From contig JAEXOU010000005.1 of the NCBI GenBank assembly GCA_023439125.1, positions 124,001 to 188,000 on the forward strand: a DNA stretch of 64,000 bases, written 5' to 3'. Of the stretch, positions 27,491-36,138 are shown piece by piece. The notes under the pieces are model-generated. The model ran no database searches, was not told the DNA's origin, and was given only the letters and a program-made list of their open reading frames with translations. Source of the stretch: Bacillota bacterium (GTDB lineage: Bacteria; Bacillota; Clostridia; Lachnospirales; Lachnospiraceae). The position numbers and the translations under genes were made by a program. How positions within the stretch are numbered: position 1 is the stretch's first letter; every line of letters starts with the position of its first letter.

Positions 27491-27865
27491 TCTGACGTCA
27501 TTTTGCACAGATAAATGTTATGAGTATGGGATGACAAACATAATTTATCCGCAACACGCTTTCGCTTGAATGAAGCCGTAGCGGTACGTAAGGGCCTAAA
27601 ATACAGGCCCCAAGTACCGACGACTTCATAACAGTTGCTCCTAAATCATGTTTGACATCCCATTTTTGCGAGCTTACTTATGTGCAAAATGACGAATGAA
27701 ATTTGTCGAATGGCCTTTTGACCCTGACTTCATAGGGTTCACGTGTCAAAAGTCCTTAAGAAAGAAGTCTGACGTCGTTTTGCACAAAAAAATGTTATGA
27801 GTATGGGATGACAAACATAATTTATCCGCAACACGCTTACGCTTGAATGAAGTTCGTAGCGGTAC
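27491..27865. repeat. foldback repeats, copy E (complete) and copy F (left half) in tandem
   Basis: Copy E runs 27491-27694 from TCTGACGTCATTTTGCACA to TGTGCAAAATGACG, starting 8 nt behind the P-II stop. A spacer of about 73 nt with GTGTCAAAAGTCCTTAAG leads into copy F, 27768-27865, which keeps only the left arm and core. The same E-spacer-left-end arrangement occurs in copy C. From 27866 to 28021 I see only a ribosome site and no clear promoter. Confidence 0.9.
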
Positions 27866-28021
27866 TATTAAGAAGTATGTTAGAAGTTAAACATATCTTT
27901 GACATAATTTAACAGGAAAATATAGGAGGATGTTTTCGCGATTAATAGGTACTTGTGAAACGAGTCTACAATCTTTATCTGAAATGGTAATAAAATCATG
28001 CGAAGATAATATGGAGGGGTT

Positions 28022-29614
28022 ATGAAAAAAATAATAATTGCATTGTCTTTGTTTTTTTGTGTAGGAAATGTAAAGGTTATGGCAAATTCGATATCAGGAG
28101 GTCAATCATTATCTTTAGCGACATCAGTAAACGCTGAATATATAGATGATACGTTTTTATCACCTGTAATCGTTCCATTAGGAAAGACTTCAAGCATTAC
28201 AGATACGAAGAGTACGCAATCAAAAGGTGTAAAAAAAGGAAACTTGAAATTGAATGTAGAGTTTGGACCTTCTAGTGAGACATATTATATTGTTAGTACT
28301 GCTATCTATAAGTATAATAGGGTTCAGTATAAAGACAATGATTCTATAGCTAATGTTTTCATCTTGGATCAAGATTATGACTTGATTAAAACATATCCTA
28401 ATGCTGTAACAAAAGAATATGTTCAGGTAATTCATGGGGATGAACCTGTAGAGATTGGCTTGTTATCACAACAAAGCGATGATGAAGATAAGAATTTTTT
28501 CGGTTGGTATCAACCAAAGTATAAGAAATGGCTTTTATCCTGTAAATATAGCGAAATTAAGAAATTAGATGACCTTGTGCTAGCGTATGCTTGGAAAGAT
28601 AGATCAAAACAAACAGTACAAGCTTATAACTTAAGAAACAAAAAGTGTCTTCAAACGAGCAACGATTTAGGCTCCGATATGAAAATGGTATATTCCTATG
28701 GGAAGTACTACTGGTTTAAAAATGGAGAAAATAAATATGAAATTTACAATAAGGATTTTAAATGGATTCGTACCGTTAAATATGATGATAGTCTAATCTA
28801 TTATGAAGATGGTAAGGTACGTGTAAAAAAAGAGAAAGTACTGAAGTCATTAGGAATTAAAAACCCAAAGAAAGCTTATTTAACATTAGAAGCTTTATGT
28901 TGGCCGAAAGATGAAGCAACGATATTATGTAATATTGCACCAAACGATTCCTGTGGATATCAAGAAACCGATGACTATATTATTACGAAGGATTACAAGG
29001 AAGTATACCATCAAAACATTGCTGGGGTTGGAATAACCAAACTGGGATCGTACTATTTATGTGGTAGTGATGGAAACTTTACGGATTGTAAAGTATACGA
29101 TCTTTTGGGCAAGAAAATCAAGTCAAAAAGTGGAATCATTGCGAATGGTATGATAGATACTCAAGATGGACGTAATTTCTATGGTTTTCAAAATAATATG
29201 TTACATATTTTTACTGAAGAAGGAGATGAAGTGGTATCTATTCCGATGGAAGACAAGAATCGCCTTGATAAAAGCATAGTCGGACAATATGGAGAGATTG
29301 TTTTATATTTTGACATAATGAAGGAGCAATTCAAGATTTATTATACGGATACTCTTATTATGCAGGATTCTTTGATAGAACTTTATACATATCCAGACAT
29401 TCAGATGATTTATAGGCAAAACAGGGACGTTGTTATTCAAATTAACGAGAGACTCATTTGTATTACGGATGAGGGTAAGATTCGTTGGGATGTAATCTTG
29501 GATGAGAGCAATGATGGAAAGTTATTGGCAGTATTTGATGACGCATATATTGTTTCTTATAAAGGCGATCTCAAAGTAAATAAATTAAGTCACGTTATGG
29601 AAGATGATTTGTAA
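28022..29614 (+). CDS. secreted protein of unknown function
   Basis: A 530-residue protein with a signal peptide (about 1-21, MKKIIIALSLFFCVGNVKVMA) and no later membrane segment, so it should be released or wall-associated. The body is rich in Tyr, Lys and Asp with recurring short beta-strand motifs such as DYDLIKTYPN, DFKWIRTVKY and EDGKVRVKKE, which suggest a beta-propeller-like repeat fold; this is an impression, not a family match. ATGGAGGGGTT precedes the start. Repeats lie upstream and no partner gene is evident. Confidence 0.75.
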   Translation: MKKIIIALSLFFCVGNVKVMANSISGGQSLSLATSVNAEYIDDTFLSPVIVPLGKTSSITDTKSTQSKGVKKGNLKLNVEFGPSSETYYIVSTAIYKYNRVQYKDNDSIANVFILDQDYDLIKTYPNAVTKEYVQVIHGDEPVEIGLLSQQSDDEDKNFFGWYQPKYKKWLLSCKYSEIKKLDDLVLAYAWKDRSKQTVQAYNLRNKKCLQTSNDLGSDMKMVYSYGKYYWFKNGENKYEIYNKDFKWIRTVKYDDSLIYYEDGKVRVKKEKVLKSLGIKNPKKAYLTLEALCWPKDEATILCNIAPNDSCGYQETDDYIITKDYKEVYHQNIAGVGITKLGSYYLCGSDGNFTDCKVYDLLGKKIKSKSGIIANGMIDTQDGRNFYGFQNNMLHIFTEEGDEVVSIPMEDKNRLDKSIVGQYGEIVLYFDIMKEQFKIYYTDTLIMQDSLIELYTYPDIQMIYRQNRDVVIQINERLICITDEGKIRWDVILDESNDGKLLAVFDDAYIVSYKGDLKVNKLSHVMEDDL

Positions 29615-29720
29615 TGTCTGAATTCATAGACGAATTATCCTTCTTATGCTATAATTCTACTGATACATTTATGAGTAAATGGTTATATTGTCATATATAA
29701 GCAACAAGAAGGGTAAAAGA

Positions 29721-31334
29721 ATGATTCGAGTAAACCAAGTAAAGCTTCCAATCGACCATAAAGAACAAGAATTAGTCCTTGCAGTCGCAAAGGCGATGAA
29801 AGTAAAAAAAGAGGAGATTCGTGAACTCTTAATTAAAAAACGTTCGATTGATGCAAGAAAGAAGAATGAAATTAAATACATCTACGCAGTAGACGTGAAA
29901 ATAAAAAATGAAGAGAAAGTGGTAGCACGAGCAAAAAATCCAAATGTTACGATATCGAATGATAAAGCATACCGAGTTATCGTAACTGGGCAAGAGCCGA
30001 TGAAACATCGTCCAATTGTTGTTGGCAGTGGTCCTGCAGGACTATTTTGTGCTTATCAGCTCGCATTTTATGGATACCGTCCTATTTTAGTAGAACGCGG
30101 TGGTACTGTTGAGGAACGAGTAAAGGATGTTGATACGTTTTGGGAGACAAATGTTTTGAATCCAGAATCCAACGTTCAGTTTGGTGAAGGTGGGGCAGGT
30201 ACATTTTCCGATGGAAAGCTCAATACAATGGTAAAAGATACATTTGGCCGTATTCGAAAAGTATTAGAGATCTTGGTTGAGCATGGTGCAAATGAAGAAA
30301 TCTTATATTTGAATAAGCCTCACATTGGAACTGACCATCTACGAGAAGTAGTAAAAAATATGCGTGAAGATATTAAGTCACGTGGAGGAGAGGTTTTATT
30401 TCACACGAAGTTGGTAGACATTAAGACGGTCAATGGTGAAGTTACAGAAGTCGTTTTAGAACAGCTTAAGGAAAAGAAAACATTTACGTTGCCTTGTTCT
30501 GATTTGATTTTAGCAATTGGCCATAGTGCCCGTGATACGTTTGAGATGCTTTATCACAACCAACTTCCGATGGAGAGAAAAGCATTTGCCGTTGGTGTGC
30601 GTATGGAACACAAACAGGAGATTATTAGCCAAAATCAATATGGAGATGATTATACCAAACTACCTGCAGCAGATTATAAGGTAACATATCAGGCAAGTAA
30701 CGGTCGTGCAGTTTACTCCTTTTGTATGTGCCCAGGAGGTTATGTGGTAAATGCATCGTCAGAAGAGGGACGACTTGTTGTCAATGGTATGAGTTATCAT
30801 GACCGTGCTGGTGAAAATGCGAACAGTGCGATCATTGTTACTGTTGGCGATAAAGACTTTTTAAATATTCCTGGGGCGAAGGATACTCCATTAAGTGGTA
30901 TGGAGTTTCAGAGATATTATGAAGCTTTAGCCTATCAAACTGGACGCGGCAAAGTTCCAGTTCAGCGATTTATAGACTTTAAGGAAAAGAAAAAGAGTGT
31001 TGAGTTAGGTCATATAAAACCAAATCTGAAAGGAGCATACGAATTAGCTAATTTACATGAATGCTTGCCAGAAGAGGTTAGTGAAAGCATCGTAGAGGGT
31101 GTATTAGCATTTGAACGTATGATTCCTGGATTCGCAGATTCCGATGCGATTCTTTCAGGGGTTGAGATGAGAACGTCATCACCTGTACGTATGAATCGTA
31201 ATGAGTATCTTGAAAGTGAAATTAAAGGTATTTATCCTTGTGGAGAAGGTGCTGGTTATGCTGGTGGTATTACATCAGCTGCGGTTGATGGTTTAAAAGT
31301 ATTCGAAGTGTTAGCTGCGAGATATCATAATTAA
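29721..31334 (+). CDS. FAD-dependent dehydrogenase (COG2509 type)
   Basis: A 537-residue flavoprotein. An N-terminal RNA-binding-like domain (about 1-90) precedes the FAD-binding fold VVGSGPAGLFCAYQLAFYG and QFGEGGAGTFSDGKLNT, the marker of this group. The C-terminal CGEGAGYAGGITSAAVDGLKV completes the FAD site. Members are widespread in Firmicutes with no proven substrate. The ATG at 29721 has AAGAAGGG upstream; an in-frame ATG at 29679 is less likely. Confidence 0.92.
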   Translation: MIRVNQVKLPIDHKEQELVLAVAKAMKVKKEEIRELLIKKRSIDARKKNEIKYIYAVDVKIKNEEKVVARAKNPNVTISNDKAYRVIVTGQEPMKHRPIVVGSGPAGLFCAYQLAFYGYRPILVERGGTVEERVKDVDTFWETNVLNPESNVQFGEGGAGTFSDGKLNTMVKDTFGRIRKVLEILVEHGANEEILYLNKPHIGTDHLREVVKNMREDIKSRGGEVLFHTKLVDIKTVNGEVTEVVLEQLKEKKTFTLPCSDLILAIGHSARDTFEMLYHNQLPMERKAFAVGVRMEHKQEIISQNQYGDDYTKLPAADYKVTYQASNGRAVYSFCMCPGGYVVNASSEEGRLVVNGMSYHDRAGENANSAIIVTVGDKDFLNIPGAKDTPLSGMEFQRYYEALAYQTGRGKVPVQRFIDFKEKKKSVELGHIKPNLKGAYELANLHECLPEEVSESIVEGVLAFERMIPGFADSDAILSGVEMRTSSPVRMNRNEYLESEIKGIYPCGEGAGYAGGITSAAVDGLKVFEVLAARYHN

Positions 31335-31417
31335 TAAGAAGAAGAGACAAGCTATTTTAGTTGTCATGGACAAGAAAAAGTGCGCGTAAAAAACTTTATC
31401 TAGTTAATAAGATAGAG

Positions 31418-31500
31418 AAAGAGATTAATACAGGATGATTGGACAATGACGGTAAAGCTTTTAAGTCATCGTTAAGTACATCTAATGTATTAATCTCTTT
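31418..31500 (+). terminator. large hairpin before proB
   Basis: AAAGAGATTAATACA (31418-31432) pairs perfectly with TGTATTAATCTCTTT (31486-31500), a 15-bp stem with an inner arm that has further partial pairing. Only a weak T run follows. It is either the terminator of the flavoprotein gene or a leader structure of proB. The rest of the 325-bp gap shows no clear element. Confidence 0.5.
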
Positions 31501-31659
31501 TATTATGTAATAGAATTTCGTAAACAGTTTATCTAGGGAGTGTATGAAGCAGAATTTTGTTCCATTAGTTTAATTATCTACTTGTTAAGAATTTAGTTGA
31601 GTGTTACAATAATGCTAATTATTTATAACAATGTATAGTAAAGTAAAGGGGACATACAA

Positions 31660-32520
31660 ATGTTGAGATCTAGCCTTAAGGATAAAAAGCGTATTGTTAT
31701 TAAGATTGGTTCCTCGTCATTAACTCATGAGGCGACAGAAGATTTAAATTTAACGAAGATGGAAAAACTAGTTCGTTTATTAACTGATTTATCGAATCAG
31801 GGAAAAGAAGTGGTACTTGTGTCTTCTGGTGCGATTGCTGTGGGTCGTAAGTCGATTGGATTAAAAGAAAAACCAACAGAATTATCGGTAAAACAAGCTT
31901 GTGCAGCCGTTGGACAGGCAAGGTTAATGATGGTTTATCAGAAATTATTTGCTGAATATAATCAGATGACAGCTCAGATTTTAATGACAAAGCATACAAT
32001 GATTAATGATATTAGTCGTAAAAATGCAAAAAATACATTTGACGAATTATTAAAACTTGGTGTAATACCAATTGTAAATGAAAATGATACCGTTTCTACC
32101 GATGAGATAGAAGCACTTGGCTTCGGTGATAATGATACATTATCAGCGATTGTTGCTGCATTAATTCATGCAGACTTATTGATTCTATTATCCGATATTG
32201 AAGGACTTTATACCGATGATCCGAAAAAAAATCCAGATGCTAAATTCATTGATCAAGTGGATGAAATTGATGATTCGATTTTGGCAATGGGAAAAGGTGC
32301 AGGTTCTTCACTTGGTACTGGTGGGATGTCTACAAAGATATCAGCAGCTCAAATTGCAACAGATTCTGGTGCTGATATGGTCATTGCGAATGGAGAACAT
32401 ATCAGTACAATTCGACATATTATTGATGGGGACAATGTTGGAACCTTGTTCTGTGCCCATAAAAATAAGAACTTTCATCTCATCGATTACATAGTAACGA
32501 CTCAATACCCACGAGAATAA
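31660..32520 (+). CDS. proB: glutamate 5-kinase without PUA domain
   Basis: First step of proline synthesis: phosphorylates glutamate to gamma-glutamyl phosphate. The amino-acid kinase fold shows IVIKIGSSSLTHE, VVLVSSGAIAVGRK, PIVNENDTVSTDEI and KGAGSSLGTGGMSTKISAAQIA. At 286 residues it has only the kinase domain; the C-terminal PUA domain found in many ProB proteins (about 370 residues) is missing. GTAAAGGGGAC precedes the ATG. proA lies 1.2 kb downstream with two other genes between. Confidence 0.96.
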   Translation: MLRSSLKDKKRIVIKIGSSSLTHEATEDLNLTKMEKLVRLLTDLSNQGKEVVLVSSGAIAVGRKSIGLKEKPTELSVKQACAAVGQARLMMVYQKLFAEYNQMTAQILMTKHTMINDISRKNAKNTFDELLKLGVIPIVNENDTVSTDEIEALGFGDNDTLSAIVAALIHADLLILLSDIEGLYTDDPKKNPDAKFIDQVDEIDDSILAMGKGAGSSLGTGGMSTKISAAQIATDSGADMVIANGEHISTIRHIIDGDNVGTLFCAHKNKNFHLIDYIVTTQYPRE

Positions 32521-32710
32521 AAGGACGAGAATATTGTGAAATTTCTTAAAAGATGAAAGAAGGATTGAAAAATAAGAAATTTGTTTGCATTTTTAAGAGT
32601 ATTTCGGTAAAATAGAATGCAAAATATAAATAGATACCAAAGAGGTATACTAGCTAATACGATTGATATTCTCTATCGTAATGCGAAAAGGTAATATAGG
32701 AGTAAATAAT

Positions 32711-32926
32711 ATGGACGATTCAAGAATCACTAGAATAAATGAATTATATCATAAGTCACAAGCAGAGGGATTAACAGAAGAAGAAAAAGCAGAACAAGTG
32801 AGATTACGTACAGAATACGTGGCAGCAATTCGTGCCAATATGCGTGGTCAGCTAAATAATATTAGAATTTTAGAACAGGACGGTTCGGTAACGGACCTTT
32901 CAGAAAAAGCAAAAAAGCTTAACTAG
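32711..32926 (+). CDS. DUF896 (YnzC-like) small protein
   Basis: A 71-residue helical protein of the DUF896/UPF0291 family: RITRINELYHKSQAEGLTEEEKAEQ then RLRTEYVAAIRANMRGQL, the two conserved helices. The ATG at 32711 follows TAGGAG; a longer frame from 32663 is not supported. Function unknown; YneA-operon relatives occur in Bacillus. Repeat copy G starts right at the stop codon. Confidence 0.92.
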   Translation: MDDSRITRINELYHKSQAEGLTEEEKAEQVRLRTEYVAAIRANMRGQLNNIRILEQDGSVTDLSEKAKKLN

Positions 32927-32999
32927 GGCGTCATTTTGCACAGGGAAGTATTGTGAGCATGATATGCCAAAACATAATTCATTCGCAACACGCTCTCGC
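32927..32999. repeat. foldback repeat, copy G (truncated left arm)
   Basis: GCGTCATTTTGCACAGGGA starts directly after the DUF896 stop; the arm ATATGCCAAAACATAATTCA and CGCAACACGCTCTCGC follow, then similarity ends. Confidence 0.75.
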
Positions 33000-33085
33000 A
33001 GAAATATTTATAAAGCTTATGGTGATAGGACTTGTCTTATTATCATAAGCAATTTTCATATCTATAACACCAGAAGGAGGAAAGC

Positions 33086-33649
33086 ATGATGGATAAGCAA
33101 ACAATTCGAAAATTAATATTAAATCGCCGCGATCAGCTTTCCGATAAGATGGTGGAAGAGAAATCACGTTGTATCTTAGAGCAATTGTATCGTTTGGAAC
33201 CTGTTGCTTCAGCTCATGAAATATATACATATGTATCCTTTGGAACGGAAGTAGATACTCTTGAATTAATTCGTAGTGAGTTACAAGATGGCAAAAAGGT
33301 ATTTGTACCAAAAATCATAGCAAATGGTATGATTGATTTTTATAGAATCCAATCATTGGAGCAACTAGTCCCCGGTAAATTTGGGATTCTTGAGCCAATA
33401 TCAGATGAAATTGGAGTGTTTGGGAAGAGTCATGATCAAGTAATGATTATGCCTGGCGTAGCGTTTGATTATAATAAAAATCGGATTGGATATGGTGGTG
33501 GTTATTACGACCGCTATCTAGAACAACATGATCAAGAAATTAGCCCAAAGATTGCCTTATGTTATGAACTTCAGATGATAGAAGCATTGGAACCTGATGA
33601 ATATGACAAAAAAGTGGATTTTATTGTGACCGAACAAAGAATCTATTAA
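33086..33649 (+). CDS. 5-formyltetrahydrofolate cyclo-ligase
   Basis: Converts 5-formyl-THF to 5,10-methenyl-THF with ATP. The family signature GYGGGYYDRYL is near residue 132, and NRRDQLSDK at the N-terminus is the usual substrate-binding region. 187 residues, normal length. AGGAGGAAAGC precedes the ATG. It lies between proB and proA, possibly in the same transcript. Confidence 0.95.
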   Translation: MMDKQTIRKLILNRRDQLSDKMVEEKSRCILEQLYRLEPVASAHEIYTYVSFGTEVDTLELIRSELQDGKKVFVPKIIANGMIDFYRIQSLEQLVPGKFGILEPISDEIGVFGKSHDQVMIMPGVAFDYNKNRIGYGGGYYDRYLEQHDQEISPKIALCYELQMIEALEPDEYDKKVDFIVTEQRIY

Positions 33650-33758
33650 ATATAGGAGTTCATTTTTTCACTCGAAACAAGATGGAAGAAACAGGAATTT
33701 ATTCATAAAAGATTGAACGGAACATATAAGTTAATTTATAGAAAGTGGGGAAAGTGAT

Positions 33759-35006
33759 ATGGAATATTTAGAAAAGATAGGTGTAAATGCTCGTGAAGCA
33801 TCAACGATGATGAATCGTTTGGGACAAATAGAAAAAAATAATGCATTGCTTGCTTGTGCAGTAGCTCTAGAAGAAAATGCAGCACAGATTTTAGCTGGGA
33901 ATGAAGTAGATATTAAGAATGCAATTGATCATCAGATGAAGGAATCCTTAGTTGACCGTCTACGTTTGACAACGGAACGTATTAAAGGTATGGCAGATGG
34001 ACTACGTTCTGTTGCAAAGTTAAAGGATCCAATTGGTGAAGTCATCTCGATGGAAAACAATCCAAATGGTCTTCAAATCATGAACAAACGTGTTCCAATC
34101 GGAGTAATCGGGATTATCTATGAATCCAGACCAAATGTAACTGCAGATGCGTTCGGACTATGCTTTAAGACAGGTAATGCAGTCATTCTTCGAGGAGGTT
34201 CTGATGCAATCAACTCGAACATTGTGATTGTGAAAGTATTACAGGAAGCATTGGCTAGTATCGGAATTAATCCAAATGCGGTACAGTTACTCGAGGACAC
34301 TTCAAGAGAGACCGCAACAAAGATGATGAAGATGAACCAGTATATCGATTTATTAATTCCACGTGGAGGTGCTGGTTTGATTCAATCCGTCGTTTTAAAT
34401 AGTACAATTCCAGTGATTGAGACAGGAACAGGCAACTGCCATGCATTTGTCGACGAATCAGCAGATTTTGCTATGGCAATTGATATTATTGAGAATGCAA
34501 AAACTCAGCGTTTAGGTGTTTGTAATGCCTTAGAGTCCTTAGTTATTCATAGTAGAATCTTAGAAGAGTTTCTACCAAAGGTTTATGAGCGCTTAACTGC
34601 AAAACAGATTGTGTTCCGTGCAGATGAGCGTGCACGTAAAGTTTGTCCACAGATGGAAGTAGCAACCGAGGAGGATTTTGGCAAAGAATATTTGGACCGA
34701 TTGATTTCAGTTAAAGTTGTTGATAACATTGATGAAGCAATTGCACATATTAATAAATATAGTACAGGTCACTCCGAAACAATCATAACAAGAGAATACG
34801 AGAATGCGATGAAGTTTACGAATGAGATTGATTCTGCAGCTGTTTATGTGAATGCTTCTACAAGATTTACGGATGGTGGAGAGTTTGGCTTTGGTGCTGA
34901 AATTGGTATTAGTACACAAAAGCTCCATGCGAGAGGTCCAATGGGCTTGCTAGCACTTACCTCTAATAAATATGTGATTTTTGGGAATGGTCAGGTTCGT
35001 AAATAA
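33759..35006 (+). CDS. proA: gamma-glutamyl phosphate reductase
   Basis: Second step of proline synthesis: NADPH-dependent reduction of gamma-glutamyl phosphate to glutamate semialdehyde. ALDH-fold protein of 415 residues. Landmarks are PIGVIGIIYESRPNVTADA, ILRGGSDAINSN, LIPRGGAGLIQ, TGTGNCHAFVD, and RLGVCNALESL holding the catalytic Cys. GTGGGGAAAGTGAT precedes the ATG. Confidence 0.97.
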   Translation: MEYLEKIGVNAREASTMMNRLGQIEKNNALLACAVALEENAAQILAGNEVDIKNAIDHQMKESLVDRLRLTTERIKGMADGLRSVAKLKDPIGEVISMENNPNGLQIMNKRVPIGVIGIIYESRPNVTADAFGLCFKTGNAVILRGGSDAINSNIVIVKVLQEALASIGINPNAVQLLEDTSRETATKMMKMNQYIDLLIPRGGAGLIQSVVLNSTIPVIETGTGNCHAFVDESADFAMAIDIIENAKTQRLGVCNALESLVIHSRILEEFLPKVYERLTAKQIVFRADERARKVCPQMEVATEEDFGKEYLDRLISVKVVDNIDEAIAHINKYSTGHSETIITREYENAMKFTNEIDSAAVYVNASTRFTDGGEFGFGAEIGISTQKLHARGPMGLLALTSNKYVIFGNGQVRK

Positions 35007-35109
35007 ATGAGCTTGTGTGGAAATGCACTTGTGATTAACATTGAGTAATTGAATCATTAAGTAGAGAGTAATCATCAAGTGAACAATCTGGTAATGGGGG
35101 ATTGATCAA

Positions 35110-36006
35110 ATGTCAGTAAAAGACCGAAGAGGAGATAGAATTATACCTATTACATATGAACCACAGGAAGAATTTAAAGATAACTCACAAAAAGAGAGCA
35201 TGATATTGACCGTTGTCTCAAATGGTAGCTATGAGTTTGAATTAAATAACAATAGGTATAAAAAACAAGCTCCGTTTATTTTATGTCTAACAAATAAAGA
35301 TAAGATTGAGTTAAAGAGTAAGGAGGGGTATTGTTCAGCAGCTTCCTTCTCATTTTCACCCCTATTTATTAATTCAGCTCTTACCGAGGAGGCATTAGAA
35401 AAAAACAGTTTTAATCATATCGAGGATATGCATGATAGTAATCTAATGTTAATGTTTCGTTATCACATGGAAGACTTTGACGGACTTATTATGTTGGATT
35501 ATTTTTCTTCTCTTAAAGTGAATGAATGGGTTGGAATCATGGGAAGTGAAACGTTATCCCAAAGTGATGGAATGTGGACCTGCAGAATACGCAGATATTT
35601 ATTACAGTTATTGTATCTTTTAGAGGATAGTTATTATGAACTTAAAAATGGCCAGAAGGAACAAAAAGATACAGTAGAAATTGTTATGGAATTTATTCAT
35701 ACTCATTATCATCAGGGAATTCTCTTGCAAGATTTGTGTCAGTATGCGAATGTGAATCGAACAACATTAAATGAAGCATTTAAGAAGAGAACAGGTGTAA
35801 CCGTAATGCATTATTTAGCAGATTATCGCATTAAGATGGCAAAGACTACGCTAACTCATACAAATCTAAAGCTTTCTGAAATTGCAGTATGTTGTGGCTA
35901 TAATTATGAGACTTACTTTATGCAACAGTTTTCAAAGAAAGTTGGATTAACTCCTTCGGAATATCGCGAGAAAAAACTGGAGGAGAAGTTTGGTAAATCA
36001 TCTTAG
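35110..36006 (+). CDS. AraC-family transcriptional regulator
   Basis: A 298-residue regulator with a cupin-like N-terminal domain (about 20-120) and a C-terminal AraC double HTH (about 190-290): ILLQDLCQYANVNRTTLNEAFKKRTG and LSEIAVCCGYNYETYFMQQFSKKVGLTPSEYR. It is followed by a terminator and then the ABC exporter pair, the probable target. Confidence 0.92.
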   Translation: MSVKDRRGDRIIPITYEPQEEFKDNSQKESMILTVVSNGSYEFELNNNRYKKQAPFILCLTNKDKIELKSKEGYCSAASFSFSPLFINSALTEEALEKNSFNHIEDMHDSNLMLMFRYHMEDFDGLIMLDYFSSLKVNEWVGIMGSETLSQSDGMWTCRIRRYLLQLLYLLEDSYYELKNGQKEQKDTVEIVMEFIHTHYHQGILLQDLCQYANVNRTTLNEAFKKRTGVTVMHYLADYRIKMAKTTLTHTNLKLSEIAVCCGYNYETYFMQQFSKKVGLTPSEYREKKLEEKFGKSS

Positions 36007-36077
36007 TTTCGATTGCAGATTTTATAGCATAACCTTGCATATAGTTGATTGTTAAATAAAACAAAATTGATAGAATT

Positions 36078-36107
36078 AAGGAATAGAGGAAACTCTATTC
36101 CTTTTTT
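36078..36107 (+). terminator. rho-independent terminator of the AraC gene
   Basis: AAGGAATAGAG (36078-36088) pairs perfectly with CTCTATTCCTT around GAAA, followed by T. Its position also shows that the frame open from 36049 is not the true start of the next gene. Confidence 0.88.
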
Positions 36108-36138
36108 GTTGAATAGGAAAGTTTTTATGGAGGTAGTT

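Noticed and set aside
20408..27865. Repeats as a CRISPR array
   Set aside because: Units are about 200 bp, kilobases apart and fold on themselves; there are no short regular spacers or cas genes.
31335..31659. T-box leader controlling proB
   Set aside because: A large hairpin is present, but the conserved T-box stretch and a specifier loop could not be found.
36049..36138. N-terminal extension of the first ABC half-transporter
   Set aside because: A perfect terminator hairpin (36078-36107) lies within it and a TGGAGG ribosome site stands before the ATG at 36139.
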